Shown in pieces: positions 48,293 to 58,845 of a stretch of 64,000 nt of DNA (the stretch's first letter is position 1; each line of letters starts with the position of its first letter). Position numbers and translations under genes: made by a program. The notes under the pieces are model-generated. The model was not told the origin of the DNA and did not search any database. It was given only the letters and a program-made list of their open reading frames with translations. Source of the stretch: Methylosarcina fibrata AML-C10 (GTDB lineage Bacteria; Pseudomonadota; Gammaproteobacteria; Methylococcales; Methylomonadaceae); NCBI RefSeq assembly GCF_000372865.1, contig NZ_KB889965.1, positions 4,361,786 to 4,425,785 of the forward strand, in the 5' to 3' direction.

Positions 48293-49954
48293 TCAGTTTT
48301 TAGGATAGACCGATGAATCCATAAGTTCCACGGCCGGCCCGGAGGCAGAGGGCGGCGTCTTCACGGACGGAACCGCCGCCAGCAGCTTTTGGGTATAGGC
48401 GTGCCCAGGGTTCATCAGCACCTGCTGAACGGGACCTTGTTCGATGATCCGGCCCCGATACATCACCGCGACCTCGTCGGCGATTTCTCCGACTAGGGCC
48501 AGGTCGTGGGTGATGAACAGAAAACTGACGCCTTTGTCCCGCTGCAGCGACTTCAGTAAATCGACGATCTGGGCCTGTACCGAGACGTCCAGCGCGCTGG
48601 TCGGTTCGTCGCAGACGATCAGTCTGGGGTTGACGGCCAGCGCTCGGGCGATGCAGATCCTTTGCCTTTGGCCGCCGGAAAACTCGTGAGGATAGCGCAG
48701 GGCCGCGTCGGACGGCAATCCTACCTGTTCGAGCAGTTGTCGGACTCTGGTCCGTCGGGTTTCGGCATCGATTTCGGGATGCAGCGCCCGGATGCCTTCG
48801 GCGACGATGTCGCCGACCAGCATTCTGGGATTCATCGACGAGAAAGGATCCTGAAACACGATCTGTATGTCCGAACGTTTCCGCCTTAAGGCTTCGCCGT
48901 CCAATCGGTTCAGGTCGACGCCGTCGAGCAGGACCTGGCCGGTTCCGCCCGGTATCAGGTTCAACAGGGCTTTGCCGAGCGTCGTCTTGCCGCAGCCGGA
49001 TTCGCCGACCAGCGCCAGGGTCTTTCCCTGCTGGATCGTGAAACTGACGCCGTCGACCGCCCGCACGTGATCGACCACCCGTTTGAAGAGTCCCTTGCGG
49101 ACAGGGTACAGATAATAAAAGTCGCTGACCCGCAGCAGCGGCGGCTTTTCCATCGGTTCGTGGGCCAGGCAGCTTTGCATCGACGGCAAGGCCATGAGCA
49201 ATTTTCGGGTATAAGGATGTTCCGGCCGGGCGAAGAGTTCTTCGGTCGGACCGGTCTCGACGATTTTTCCTTTCTGCATCACCGCAATGCGGTCGGCCAG
49301 GGTGGCCACCAGGGCCAGATCGTGGCTGATCAGCCACAAGGCCATGCCGGTCTGCCGCTGCAATTGCTTCAGCAGCGCCAGAATTTGCGCCTGGATCGTG
49401 ACGTCGAGCGAGGTGGTCGGCTCGTCGGCGATGAGCAAATCGGGGTTCCCGGCCAGCGCGATCGCGATCATTACCCGCTGCCGCTGCCCGCCCGACAATT
49501 GATGCGGATAGTCTTTCAGCCGCTGTTCCGGATTCGGGATCTCGACCTGCTGCAGCAAGTCCAGCACTCGCTGTTTGACGGCCGCTTTGGGCAACGAGAA
49601 GTGCAGCCGGATCACTTCTTCAATCTGTTTGCCTACGGTCATCACCGGGTTCAGCGAGGACATCGGATCCTGAAAGATCAGCCCGATGCGCCGCCCGCGG
49701 ACTCGGCACATCTCCAGTTCCGAACGGCAGAGCAGGTCGTCGTCCTGCAATAAGATGGAACCGGCTGTCATGGCTGCGTTCGGCGGCAGCAGTCTCAATA
49801 CCGACAGGGCGGTAATCGATTTACCCGATCCCGACTCGCCGACCAGGGCGAAGGTTTCGCCGGGGCGGATGTCGAAACTGATGCCGTCGACTACGGGATT
49901 GCCGTGATTGAAGGCGACGCTGAGGTTGTTGACGGACAGTAGGGGATGAGTCAT
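48293..49954 (-). CDS. ABC transporter ATPase with two nucleotide-binding domains (peptide/nickel type, YejF-like)
   Basis: A 553-residue double ATPase. Each half has Walker A (GESGSGKS and GESGCGKT), a signature (LSGGQRQR and FSGGQRQR) and Walker B (LLIADEPT and LIVCDEPT). The oligopeptide-type extension [12 protein letters not shown] follows the first half. I prefer the ATG at 49954; an in-frame ATG at 49972 would overlap the toxin gene. No permease or binding-protein gene is nearby, so its partners are elsewhere, or it is an orphan. Confidence 0.9.
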   Translation of the reverse strand: MTHPLLSVNNLSVAFNHGNPVVDGISFDIRPGETFALVGESGSGKSITALSVLRLLPPNAAMTAGSILLQDDDLLCRSELEMCRVRGRRIGLIFQDPMSSLNPVMTVGKQIEEVIRLHFSLPKAAVKQRVLDLLQQVEIPNPEQRLKDYPHQLSGGQRQRVMIAIALAGNPDLLIADEPTTSLDVTIQAQILALLKQLQRQTGMALWLISHDLALVATLADRIAVMQKGKIVETGPTEELFARPEHPYTRKLLMALPSMQSCLAHEPMEKPPLLRVSDFYYLYPVRKGLFKRVVDHVRAVDGVSFTIQQGKTLALVGESGCGKTTLGKALLNLIPGGTGQVLLDGVDLNRLDGEALRRKRSDIQIVFQDPFSSMNPRMLVGDIVAEGIRALHPEIDAETRRTRVRQLLEQVGLPSDAALRYPHEFSGGQRQRICIARALAVNPRLIVCDEPTSALDVSVQAQIVDLLKSLQRDKGVSFLFITHDLALVGEIADEVAVMYRGRIIEQGPVQQVLMNPGHAYTQKLLAAVPSVKTPPSASGPAVELMDSSVYPKN

Positions 49955-49955
49955 A

Positions 49956-50216
49956 TCATTTTTTGTAAACATCTTTCCTATGTCCGATCTTTACTACAAC
50001 GACATAAAGCACATCGTCTTCAATTTGAAAAATGACCCGATGTTCGCCTACTCGAACCCGATATAAACTGTGTTCCCCGGATAACTTAATGACTCCTGGA
50101 TGGCGAGGATTTTCCGCCAATCGAACCAACGCGCCGGCAACGGCTTGTTGCTGATTTTTAGTGAGCTTGGCGAATTGCCTATCGGCGGCAGGCGTAAATT
50201 TGATTTTATAGGCCAT
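49956..50216 (-). CDS. RelE/ParE-family toxin
   Basis: An 86-residue protein starting MAYKIKFTPAADRQFAKL. It has the RelE/ParE fold signature: YRVRVGEHRVIFQI and a C-terminal KIGHRKDVY with the conserved basic residues and Tyr. RelE members cut mRNA in the ribosomal A site. The start is set at 50216, where it overlaps the antitoxin stop by 11 bases; nine further upstream codons are not family-like. It ends one base before the ABC gene. Confidence 0.88.
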   Translation of the reverse strand: MAYKIKFTPAADRQFAKLTKNQQQAVAGALVRLAENPRHPGVIKLSGEHSLYRVRVGEHRVIFQIEDDVLYVVVVKIGHRKDVYKK

Positions 50217-50388
50217 GCTTGGTCTTGATTTCTTCCCAGTCAATAAAGCCGTTTTGTTTGGCCTCGGTCAGAGCAGCGCAGGCATCCATGGCATCCTCTA
50301 AATCCTCCAAGAGTTGCTGATATTCATCGATAGGCAATATGACGGATATTTTGTGACCTTCTGAATCGGTAATGAATTGTGTGGGCAT
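50206..50388 (-). CDS. Antitoxin, RelB/Phd type
   Basis: A 60-residue acidic protein. The N-terminal part FITDSEGHKISVILPIDEYQQLLEDLED is the usual DNA-binding and dimerisation half of Phd/RelB antitoxins. The short C-terminal half would wrap the toxin. The overlapping gene order antitoxin-toxin supports a functional pair. A TATAAA eight bases upstream of the start may be the -10 of an autoregulated promoter. Confidence 0.85.
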   Translation of the reverse strand: MPTQFITDSEGHKISVILPIDEYQQLLEDLEDAMDACAALTEAKQNGFIDWEEIKTKHGL

Positions 50389-50602
50389 GGTTTTATACTC
50401 TTAAAGTCCGTTCTTGTCGGGTTTATTCGGTAAATTGAAAAACGTATCTTTGCTGGCAATTAAAGTTAATTATCTTCGACTTCGATCCCCTATTTTCTAA
50501 CCCTTAATTTATTAGGCTTTCTCTAGCTATTCTTTTTAGAGCTTCGGTTGATTTTGGAAATATGTTTTTGTAAACCTCTAGGGTTCGAGGACAGACTAAA
50601 TT

Positions 50603-53017
50603 TTACGTCCTGCCCAGCCTCTTCTCCGTCTCCAGCACCAGTTGCGTCGTCTTCAACACCGTATCGGGATTCAGGCTCATCGAATCGATGCCGGTTTCGA
50701 CCAGAAACTCGGCCATTTCAGGATAGTCCGACGGAGCCTGGCCGCACAGTCCGCAATGCCGGCCATTGCGCCGGGCGCCGGCGACGGCGAGGCGGATCAT
50801 TTCCTTGACGCCGGGATCGCGTTCGTCGAAATCCTCGGCGACGATTTGGGAATCCCGGTCCACGCCCAGAGTGAGCTGGGTCAAGTCGTTGGAGCCGATC
50901 GAAAAGCCGTCGAAATGCCGGGAGAAGGCATCGATCTGAATCACGTTGTTGGGGATTTCGCACATTACATAGATTTTGAGGCCGTTTTCGCCGTGCTTCA
51001 GGCCCAGCTTTGCCATGTAGTCGAGGACGCGCTCGGCTTCTTCGACCCGGCGGCAAAACGGGATCATCAGGATCACGTTGGTCAGCCCCATCCCGTCGCG
51101 CACCCGTTTCATCGCCGCGCATTCCAGCGCAAACCCCTCGGCGTAGGCGGGATGCGTATAGCGGGAAGCGCCCCGGAAGCCGATCATCGGATTGGCTTCC
51201 TCGAACTCGAACCCGCGTCCTCCGAGCAGCGTGGCGTATTCGTTGGTTTTGAAATCCGACATTCGGACCACCACCGGCTTCGGATAAAACGCCGCGGCGA
51301 TCGTGCCGACGCCCTCGGACAGTTTTTCGATGAAAAAATCCGAGCCGGAAGCGTAGCGGGCGGTCAAAAGGGCCAGTTGTTCCTTTTCCTTGGGATTCTG
51401 GACCCGGTCCGGATGGATCAGCGCCATCGGATGCGCTTTGATGTATTCGGTGATGATGAATTCCATGCGCGCCAGACCCACGCCGTCGTTCGGCAGGAAA
51501 CTGGTTTTGAAGGCGATTTCAGGATTGCCGATGTTGATCATGATATGGGTTTTAGGACGCTGAAGATTCGAGAGATCGGTCCGGTTGACGTCGAATTTCA
51601 GATGGCCCGGATAAACCTTGCCGGTGTCGCCCTCGGCGCAGGACACCGTGATCGGAATCCGGTCGGCGATGGCGGCCGTGGCGTTGCCGCAGCCGATGAC
51701 CGCCGGCACGCCGAGTTCGCGGGCCACAATCGCGGCATGGCAGGTGCGCCCGCCGCGGTTGGTGATGATCGCGGAGGCGATCTTCATCACCGGCTCCCAG
51801 TCGGGCGTGGTCATGTCGGCGATCAGAATTTCGCCGGCCTTGAACTCGGTCAGTTGCTCCACCTTCCGAATAATCCGGGCCGTTCCCGGCGCGATCTTAC
51901 TGCCGACGGCATGGCCGGTCACGATCGGTTCGGCTCGCTCCCTCAATTCGTACTGTTCCAGAATCGCGCCCTGCTTCTGGGAGGCGACCGTTTCGGGTCG
52001 GGCTTGTACAATGTAGAGCTTGCCGTCGAGGCCGTCCTTGGCCCATTCGATGTCCATCGGTTTGGCATGGCCCGCCTTGTCGCTGTAATGCTTCTCGATT
52101 TTTATCGCGTAATCGGCCAGAACCAGGACGTCCTCGTCGCCGATGCAGAAACGATCGCGTTCCTGCAAGGACGTGGCGACGTTGCGGATCGGCTCGCGCG
52201 TACTGCCGTCGCTGTAGATCATTTTGATTTTCTTGGCGCCCAGGGAACGTCTCAATACGGAACGGTAACCCTGCCCGAACGTCGGCTTGTGGACGTAAAA
52301 CTCGTCCGGATCGACCGCTCCCTGCACGACGTTCTCCCCAAGTCCGTAAGCGCCGGTAATGAAGACGACGTCGTTGAAACCCGATTCGGTATCCAGGGAG
52401 AACAGGACGCCGCTGGACGCCAGGTCGGAGCGCACCATTTTCATCACGCAGACCGAGAGCGCCAGCTTGAAATGATCGAAGCCCTGATCGATCCGGTAAT
52501 GAATGGCCCGGTCGGTGAATAGGCTGGCGAAACAGCGCTTGCAGGCGTCCAACAGGGATTGCTCGCCACTGACGTTGAGATAGGTGTCCTGCTGTCCGGC
52601 GAAGCTGGCGGTCGGCAAATCCTCGGCAGTGGCCGAGCTGCGCACGGCGACGCTCAAGTCATCCCCGTACTGGCGCTTGAGTTCGGCATAGGCACCAAGA
52701 ATCTGCCGTTCCAGATCCTCCGGCAGCGGCGATGCATAAACAATTTCGCGGGCTCTGCGGGCGCGCCGGGCCAGATCGGCGACATCGTCGGGATCCAGAT
52801 CGTCCAGGGCCTGATGCAGCGGCTCCCAGGCGTCGGCTTGATCCAGCACGTAACGGTAAGCCTCGGCGGTGACGGCGAAGCCGTTCGGTATCAGAATGCC
52901 TTGCGCGGTCAATTCTCGGTACATTTCCCCAAGGGATGCGTTTTTGCCGCCGACCAGAGGAATATCCTCGATCGTTAATTCCTTGAACCAGCGAATGAAG
53001 TCGGGCTGTTCAGACAT
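50603..53017 (-). CDS. ppsA: Phosphoenolpyruvate synthase
   Basis: An 804-residue enzyme that makes PEP from pyruvate, ATP and water for gluconeogenesis. The N-terminal ATP-grasp domain has VGGKNASLGEMYREL and AVRSSATAEDLPTASFAGQQ. The swivelling domain has the phosphohistidine in GGRTCHAAIVARELG. The C-terminal PEP/pyruvate barrel has GFSIGSNDLTQLTLGVDRDS and the catalytic Cys region HCGLCGQAPSD. AAGGAGA precedes the ATG. It is divergent from gcvT. Methylotrophs use it for carbon re-routing. Confidence 0.96.
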   Translation of the reverse strand: MSEQPDFIRWFKELTIEDIPLVGGKNASLGEMYRELTAQGILIPNGFAVTAEAYRYVLDQADAWEPLHQALDDLDPDDVADLARRARRAREIVYASPLPEDLERQILGAYAELKRQYGDDLSVAVRSSATAEDLPTASFAGQQDTYLNVSGEQSLLDACKRCFASLFTDRAIHYRIDQGFDHFKLALSVCVMKMVRSDLASSGVLFSLDTESGFNDVVFITGAYGLGENVVQGAVDPDEFYVHKPTFGQGYRSVLRRSLGAKKIKMIYSDGSTREPIRNVATSLQERDRFCIGDEDVLVLADYAIKIEKHYSDKAGHAKPMDIEWAKDGLDGKLYIVQARPETVASQKQGAILEQYELRERAEPIVTGHAVGSKIAPGTARIIRKVEQLTEFKAGEILIADMTTPDWEPVMKIASAIITNRGGRTCHAAIVARELGVPAVIGCGNATAAIADRIPITVSCAEGDTGKVYPGHLKFDVNRTDLSNLQRPKTHIMINIGNPEIAFKTSFLPNDGVGLARMEFIITEYIKAHPMALIHPDRVQNPKEKEQLALLTARYASGSDFFIEKLSEGVGTIAAAFYPKPVVVRMSDFKTNEYATLLGGRGFEFEEANPMIGFRGASRYTHPAYAEGFALECAAMKRVRDGMGLTNVILMIPFCRRVEEAERVLDYMAKLGLKHGENGLKIYVMCEIPNNVIQIDAFSRHFDGFSIGSNDLTQLTLGVDRDSQIVAEDFDERDPGVKEMIRLAVAGARRNGRHCGLCGQAPSDYPEMAEFLVETGIDSMSLNPDTVLKTTQLVLETEKRLGRT

Positions 53018-53216
53018 AATGCGTTCTCCTTGGGAATCGGCTGGCCGGAAAGGGCATCTTTTGTAGAATATCGGTATTTATCGTCGTCAATGGCATGTAT
53101 AGTTAACCTTGACCATGGCTCTGAATGCCTGGTCTGGAATTGCCGTCTGATTATATGACGTTATTGGAGGGATAGAAATCGGGAATGATTCCTCGGCCTT
53201 CCTCGGTTCGCTCGAT

Positions 53217-53245
53217 TTGGCCTTGGACGGCCTTGACGTTATACT
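53217..53245 (+). promoter_or_regulatory. Putative promoter for gcvT-gcvP
   Basis: TTGGCC (53217-53222), 17 bases and TATACT (53240-53245) match sigma-70 in 4 of 6 and 5 of 6 positions. The start would lie near 53252, 28 bases before the gcvT ATG at 53280. No glycine-riboswitch-like leader fits in so short a space. Confidence 0.5.
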
Positions 53246-53279
53246 GGTTTCAGCTTCGATGAGCCGACCGAGTGGCGCC

Positions 53280-54362
53280 ATGTTAAAACAGACTTCCTTA
53301 TATCCCCTGCATCTCGAACTGGGCGCGAAAATGGCTCCGTTTGCCGGGTACGAGATGCCGATTCACTATCCGGGCGGGATCCTGCACGAGCACCGGCATT
53401 GCCGAACGAGGGCCGGCTTGTTCGATGTTTCGCACATGGGCCAATGCCTGATTTCGGGCGATGGGGCCACGGACGAACTGGAGCGCCTGACGCCGGGCGG
53501 CATCGCAGAATTGATTCCGGGGCAGATGAAGTATACCGTGCTGACCAACGACCACGGCGGGATCATCGACGACATCATCGTGCTTCGCCGCAAGGACGGG
53601 CTGACGTTGATCGTCAATGCCGCCTGCGCCGCCAAGGATTACCGCCATCTCTCCGAGCGCTTGTCCGGCGCTTGCCGATTGCTCGAAATGTCCGATCGTT
53701 CGCTGCTGGCTCTGCAAGGACCCATGGCCGCCGCCGTGATGCAAAACTATTCCGCTGCCGCCGCCGGGCTGACCTTCATGCACGCGGTCGAAACCGAATT
53801 GAACGGCGTGCCGTGCCTGGTGAGCCGCAGCGGTTATACCGGCGAGGACGGCTTTGAAATTTCGCTGGAAAACCGGCATGCCGAGCGGCTGGCCCGGAAA
53901 CTGCTCGAAGAAACCGGAGTGGAGCCGATCGGCCTCGGCGCCCGAGACACGTTGCGGCTGGAGGCCGGATTGTGCCTCTACGGGCATGAGCTCGACGACA
54001 ACATAACGCCGGTGGAAGCCGGCTTGCAGTGGCTGATCAGAAAAGGGCATCGCGAGTTTCCGGGAGCCGGCAAAATCCATCGGCAACTGGAGCAGGGCGT
54101 CGAGCAAAAACGGGTAGGCTTTATCGTAGAAGGCAGGATTCCGGTCCGGGAAGGCGTCGGGCTTAAGGACGAAAACGGCTGCGATGCCGGCCGAATCACC
54201 AGCGGCGGCTTCGCTCCCAGCCTGGACCGTCCCGTGGCGATGGGTTTTGTCCGCAGCGAACTGGCTGCGCCCGGCGTTGTTCTGTATGCGCAAGTCCGAA
54301 GCCATCGCATTGCGCTGACTGTGACTCGCCTCCCATTCATTTCCCCTCGCTACCACAGGTAA
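53280..54362 (+). CDS. gcvT: Glycine cleavage system T protein (aminomethyltransferase)
   Basis: A 360-residue tetrahydrofolate-dependent aminomethyltransferase. It releases ammonia and forms methylene-tetrahydrofolate from the H-protein-bound intermediate. Start MLKQTSLYPLHLELGAKM matches the family; the longer frame begins upstream of the promoter. Folate-site blocks: RAGLFDVSHMGQ, SRSGYTGEDGFEIS and LGARDTLRLEAGLCLYGHEL, with the catalytic Asp in the last. It stands six bases before gcvP. Confidence 0.95.
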   Translation: MLKQTSLYPLHLELGAKMAPFAGYEMPIHYPGGILHEHRHCRTRAGLFDVSHMGQCLISGDGATDELERLTPGGIAELIPGQMKYTVLTNDHGGIIDDIIVLRRKDGLTLIVNAACAAKDYRHLSERLSGACRLLEMSDRSLLALQGPMAAAVMQNYSAAAAGLTFMHAVETELNGVPCLVSRSGYTGEDGFEISLENRHAERLARKLLEETGVEPIGLGARDTLRLEAGLCLYGHELDDNITPVEAGLQWLIRKGHREFPGAGKIHRQLEQGVEQKRVGFIVEGRIPVREGVGLKDENGCDAGRITSGGFAPSLDRPVAMGFVRSELAAPGVVLYAQVRSHRIALTVTRLPFISPRYHR

Positions 54363-54368
54363 ACCGCC

Positions 54369-57263
54369 ATGACCGAATCCCGTCCCAGCCTGAACCAGTT
54401 GGAAATGCGCGGCGATTTCATTCAGCGCCACATCGGCCCCGATTCGCAACAGATTCGGGAAATGCTGGCCGAACTGGGCCTGACCGAACTCGAACAGATC
54501 ATCGAGCGGGCGCTGCCCGAGGACATTATCGACCGCGAGCCGCTGAAACTGACCGAAACGATCAGCGAAATCGCCGTCATCAAGCACATGCGCCGGATGC
54601 GGGAGCGCAATAAAGTGTTTACCTCGATGATCGGCATGGGCTATTACGATACCGTCATGCCGGCGGTGATCAAGCGGAACGTGCTGGAAAATCCGGGCTG
54701 GTACACCGCTTACACGCCGTATCAGGCGGAAATCAGCCAGGGCCGCCTGGAAGCCTTGCTGAATTTCCAGCAAATGGTCATCGATCTGACCGGTCTCGAC
54801 ATCGCCAACGCCTCGCTGCTCGATGAAGCCACGGCCGCCGCCGAAGCGATGGCGATGTCGCGCCGCTTGTCGAAAAGCCCGGTCAATACCATTGTGGTCG
54901 ATTGCGATTGCCATCCGCAAACCATCGCGGTGGTGAAAACCCGGGCCCGTTCGATGGGGTATGAAGTGATTGTCGCCGATCCCTACCGGGATCTGCACCG
55001 GTACTCGTTTTTCGCCGTGCTGGTACAGTATCCGGGCTCTCGGGGAGAAGTCAGGGATTTGAACGAGATCGTGCAGACCGCCCATACCCGGTCCGCGCTC
55101 GTTACCGTGGCGGCGGATCTGTTGAGCCTGGTGCTGTTGCAACCGCCCGCCGCGTTCGGGGCGGACATCGCAATCGGCAATTCTCAGCGTTTCGGCGTGC
55201 CGATGGGCTACGGCGGGCCGCATGCGGCTTTTTTCGCCACCCGCGACGAATACAAACGATCGATGCCGGGCCGGCTCATCGGCGTCTCGAAGGATCGCCA
55301 CGGCCAGGTCGCGCTCAGAATGGCGCTGCAAACGCGCGAGCAGCACATCCGCCGGGAAAAAGCGACCAGCAACATCTGCACGGCCCAGGTCTTGCTTGCG
55401 GTCATTGCCGGATTCTACGCGGTTTACCACGGGCCTCAAGGACTTCGCCTGATCGCTGGCCGGGTCCATCGCTACGCGCAAATCCTGGCGGCGGGTCTTG
55501 CCCAATTAGGGTACGAAGTGATCAGCAAGAGCTATTTCGACACCATCGTCGTCTGCGCTCCGAACCGGGCCAAACGTCTGGCGGCGCAGGCGGCCGAGGC
55601 GAACATCAATCTGCGCGTCATCGATGCGGACCATCTCGGCATTGCTCTCGACGAAACCACGACCCGGCGGACTATTCGGGATCTGTGGCAGGTCTTCGCA
55701 CCGTCCTCCGCCGATTTTCCCAACATCAACCGACTGCACGAGACGGTGGGCGAATGCCTGCCGCCCTCGCTGCTGCGCAGCGACGAGATTTTGCGGCATC
55801 CGGTGTTCGAACGCTATCATTCCGAGACCGAGATGATGCGCTACATGAGAAAGCTGGCCCGCCGCGACGTCGCGCTGGACCGCTCGATGATTCCTTTGGG
55901 CTCGTGCACGATGAAGCTGAATGCCGCCGCCGAAATGCAGAGCATTTCCTATCACGAATTCAACGGGCTGCATCCGTTCGCGCCGCTCTATCAGACCCTG
56001 GGCTATCAACAGATGTTCGCCGAACTGGAAGACATGCTGTGCGATCTGACCGGCTTCGATGCCTTTTCCTTGCAGCCCAACGCCGGCTCGCAGGGAGAAT
56101 ACACAGGCCTTCTGGTTATCCGCAAATACCACGAGGTCTCCGGGCAGCCTCAGCGCACCGTCTGCCTGATTCCGGCGTCCGCACACGGCACCAATCCGGC
56201 CAGCGCGGTCATGGCGGGGCTCGAAGTGGTGGTGGTCGCCTGCGACGAGCACGGCAACGTCAGTCTGGACGATTTGCGGGCGAAGCTCGAAGCGCATCGC
56301 GATACGGTGGCGGCCCTGATGATCACCTATCCTTCAACGCACGGGGTCTATGAGCAGTCGTTCCGGGAAATTTGCGACCTGATCCATCGCCACGGCGGCC
56401 AGGTGTATCTGGACGGAGCCAACTTCAATGCGTTGGTCGGATTGAGCCGGCCCGGCAGGCTGGGCGCCGACGTCGCCCATCTCAATCTGCACAAGACTTT
56501 TTCGATCCCTCACGGCGGCGGCGGCCCCGGCGTCGGGCCGATCGGGGTCAGGGCGCACCTGGCGCCGTTTCTGCCCGACCATCCGGTCGTGAAAGGCGTC
56601 AATCCCGCCAAAGGGCCGGCCGGTACAGTCGGCACCGTTTCTGCCGCTCCCTGGGGATCGGCGAGCATTTACAGCATTTCCTGGGCTTATATCGCGATGA
56701 TGGGCTCGGCCGGCCTGAAAAAGGCGACGCTTACCGCCATCCTGAACGCTAACTACATCGCCAAACGGCTTTCGCCTTACTATCCGGTGCTTTATACCGG
56801 CAAGAACGGCTGGGTGGCGCACGAGTGCATCATCGACTGCCGGGAATTTAAAAAATCCGTCGGCATTACCGTGGAGGACATCGCCAAACGATTGATCGAC
56901 TACGGTTTTCATGCGCCCACCGTGGCTTTTCCGGTCGCCGACACGCTGATGATCGAACCGACCGAAAGCGAGGATAAAGCCGAAATCGATCGTTTTTGTG
57001 AGGCGATGATCGCCATCCGTCAGGAAATCGAAGACGTCGCCGAGGGGCGCGCCGATCCTGAAAACAACCTGCTGCGCAATGCACCGCATACCCATCGTCT
57101 GCTGCTCGAGGAATGGGTTTTGCCGTACAGCCGGCAACAGGCGTTTTTTCCGGACGGCCGGCAGCACGACGACAAGTACTGGCCGCCGGTCGGCCGGATC
57201 GACAACGTTTACGGCGACCGGCACGTGGTCTGCACGTGTCCTCCAGTGTCGGATTATCAGTAA
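54369..57263 (+). CDS. gcvP: Glycine dehydrogenase (decarboxylating), P protein
   Basis: The 964-residue single-chain PLP enzyme that decarboxylates glycine onto the H protein lipoyl group. The N-terminal inactive half has [19 protein letters not shown], and the catalytic half binds PLP through Lys709 in [28 protein letters not shown] and the C-terminal [20 protein letters not shown] are typical. In E. coli gcvH lies between T and P; here they are directly adjacent and gcvH must be elsewhere. Confidence 0.96.
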   Translation: MTESRPSLNQLEMRGDFIQRHIGPDSQQIREMLAELGLTELEQIIERALPEDIIDREPLKLTETISEIAVIKHMRRMRERNKVFTSMIGMGYYDTVMPAVIKRNVLENPGWYTAYTPYQAEISQGRLEALLNFQQMVIDLTGLDIANASLLDEATAAAEAMAMSRRLSKSPVNTIVVDCDCHPQTIAVVKTRARSMGYEVIVADPYRDLHRYSFFAVLVQYPGSRGEVRDLNEIVQTAHTRSALVTVAADLLSLVLLQPPAAFGADIAIGNSQRFGVPMGYGGPHAAFFATRDEYKRSMPGRLIGVSKDRHGQVALRMALQTREQHIRREKATSNICTAQVLLAVIAGFYAVYHGPQGLRLIAGRVHRYAQILAAGLAQLGYEVISKSYFDTIVVCAPNRAKRLAAQAAEANINLRVIDADHLGIALDETTTRRTIRDLWQVFAPSSADFPNINRLHETVGECLPPSLLRSDEILRHPVFERYHSETEMMRYMRKLARRDVALDRSMIPLGSCTMKLNAAAEMQSISYHEFNGLHPFAPLYQTLGYQQMFAELEDMLCDLTGFDAFSLQPNAGSQGEYTGLLVIRKYHEVSGQPQRTVCLIPASAHGTNPASAVMAGLEVVVVACDEHGNVSLDDLRAKLEAHRDTVAALMITYPSTHGVYEQSFREICDLIHRHGGQVYLDGANFNALVGLSRPGRLGADVAHLNLHKTFSIPHGGGGPGVGPIGVRAHLAPFLPDHPVVKGVNPAKGPAGTVGTVSAAPWGSASIYSISWAYIAMMGSAGLKKATLTAILNANYIAKRLSPYYPVLYTGKNGWVAHECIIDCREFKKSVGITVEDIAKRLIDYGFHAPTVAFPVADTLMIEPTESEDKAEIDRFCEAMIAIRQEIEDVAEGRADPENNLLRNAPHTHRLLLEEWVLPYSRQQAFFPDGRQHDDKYWPPVGRIDNVYGDRHVVCTCPPVSDYQ

Positions 57264-57349
57264 AAGAGGCGGCCGCAGTCGATCGGCGCCGGCTGCTCCG
57301 TTTTTTCCGGATTTACGGTCAACCGCGCCGCTCCGACTTTTCATCGATC

Positions 57350-57823
57350 ATGATCATGCAGACTGCATTACAAACCCCGCTGACCGATCTGGCACACGTC
57401 ATTCAGCTTGCCGTCGCGCCGGTGTTTCTTCTCACCGGCGTCGGCTCGGTCCTGTCGGTGTTGACCAACCGCGTCGGACGGATCGTCGACCGCACCCGCC
57501 TGCTCGAAGGCCGCCTTTCGGCCGGTGAAAGCGAGAGCTCGGCTTCTGCCGGAATTCGGTGCGAGCTGGCTCTGCTGTCGCGGCGGATTCGCGTGATCAA
57601 TTGGGCCATCAGCCTGTGTTCCTTATGCGCCTTGCTGATCTGCACCGTGATTGTTTCTTTGTTCGTGGGCACGTTGGTAGGGCTTGATTTCCACATCTTC
57701 ATCGCCACGTCGTTCATCATTGCGATGATCGCCTTGATTCTCGCCTTGCTGTTCTTTTTGAGAGAGATCTATCTGGCGACCGCCAGTCTGAGGGACAAGC
57801 CGCAGACGGTCAGGCGAAAATGA
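57350..57823 (+). CDS. DUF2721 family membrane protein
   Basis: About 157 residues with three membrane helices (near residues 18-38, 80-104 and 110-135). Conserved features of the family are the N-terminal amphipathic PLTDLAHVIQLAVAPVFLLTGVG-type helix and VLTNRVGRIVDRTRLLE. The frame is open much further upstream into gcvP, but the family starts at the ATG at 57350. The function is unknown. It is 86 bases after gcvP on the same strand. Confidence 0.82.
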   Translation: MIMQTALQTPLTDLAHVIQLAVAPVFLLTGVGSVLSVLTNRVGRIVDRTRLLEGRLSAGESESSASAGIRCELALLSRRIRVINWAISLCSLCALLICTVIVSLFVGTLVGLDFHIFIATSFIIAMIALILALLFFLREIYLATASLRDKPQTVRRK

Positions 57824-58014
57824 CCGTAGGCCGTTTCGGCAAAAAGACGGTTTCTTGACCGGCAAGGCCCTGCTTCAATCATCACACGGCGAGAAAATTT
57901 TGACAGATTCCGGGCAAACGGTTTCAAATACCGAGGGAATGATAAAGCAGTGCCGCTGTCGAAAGGCAGGGAAAAATTAGATCAAATTGAATTCGCGGGT
58001 GAAATGAAGTGAAC

Positions 58015-58845
58015 ATGAATAAAACGCTCTGCGGCTTGCTTTTTTTAGCATTGCTGTCGACCGGAGCCGTCGGTGCCGAAACCGATGAAGTCGAGTGGAA
58101 TAACGTATTGAAAGAACAGTATTTTGCCGGCCGGTCTATCGACGAGGCGAGCGGCATGATCGAGCTGGAAGCGCCTTACCGGGCCGAGGATCCGGCGCTG
58201 GTGCCGCTGAGGATCGTCAGCAGGATGAAGCAATCCGGAGAAAGCTACGTCAAAAGGATTCTGGTGCTGGTCGATAAAAATCCTTTTCCGTTCGTCGGCG
58301 AATTCGAATTGACTCCGGCCAGCGGCAAGGCCGACCTGGCCATGCGGATTCGCGTCAATACCTACAGCTATGTCCGCGCCGTTGCCGAAACGAACGACGG
58401 AAAATTATTCATGGCCAAAAAGTTCGTCAAGGCCAGCGGCGGGTGTTCGGCGCCGATTACCGCCGATCTGGACGCTTCGATGAAACGGCTCGGAAAAATG
58501 AAATTCCGACTGGACGAAGGGCTCAAAACGGCAGAGCCTTCCCTGGTGCAACTGTTGATCAGCCATCCCAACATTACCGGCATGCAGATGGATCAGGTCA
58601 CCCGGTTTGTAAAAAAATCCCATTTCATCAAAAACGTCCGGGTCTCGTTCAACGATAAGCCGGTATTGACCGCCAAAACCGACATCGCCATCAGTTCGGA
58701 CCCCAATTTCAGGTTTTATTTCGTGCCGGAAAAGGAAGGCGTTCTGAAGGCCGAGATGACCGATACTTCCTGCGAGAGTCCTACCGCCCGGGACGCCTGC
58801 GTGCAGGGGACGACCTATACCGAAACGTTTTCGGTAAAGCCGTAG
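58015..58845 (+). CDS. Quinoprotein dehydrogenase-associated SoxYZ-like carrier
   Basis: A 276-residue exported protein with signal peptide MNKTLCGLLFLALLSTGAVGA. A GTG two codons upstream is a less likely start. The N-terminal half is SoxY-like, with a GGC motif in KASGGCSAP, where SoxY carries its substrate on a Cys. The C-terminal half is SoxZ-like (ISHPNITGMQMDQ, ending in TYTETFSVKP). Such fusions occur with PQQ dehydrogenases of methylotrophs, but what they carry is unknown. No quinoprotein gene lies within the window. Confidence 0.85.
   Translation: MNKTLCGLLFLALLSTGAVGAETDEVEWNNVLKEQYFAGRSIDEASGMIELEAPYRAEDPALVPLRIVSRMKQSGESYVKRILVLVDKNPFPFVGEFELTPASGKADLAMRIRVNTYSYVRAVAETNDGKLFMAKKFVKASGGCSAPITADLDASMKRLGKMKFRLDEGLKTAEPSLVQLLISHPNITGMQMDQVTRFVKKSHFIKNVRVSFNDKPVLTAKTDIAISSDPNFRFYFVPEKEGVLKAEMTDTSCESPTARDACVQGTTYTETFSVKP

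Noticed and set aside
50642-52522. 626-codon plus-strand frame antisense to ppsA
   Set aside because: Shadow of a GC-rich gene; no ribosome-binding site or recognisable domain.
53298-55505. 735-codon minus-strand frame across gcvT and gcvP
   Set aside because: It spans two well-supported genes on the other strand and reads as low-complexity Arg, His and Gln-rich sequence with no domain.
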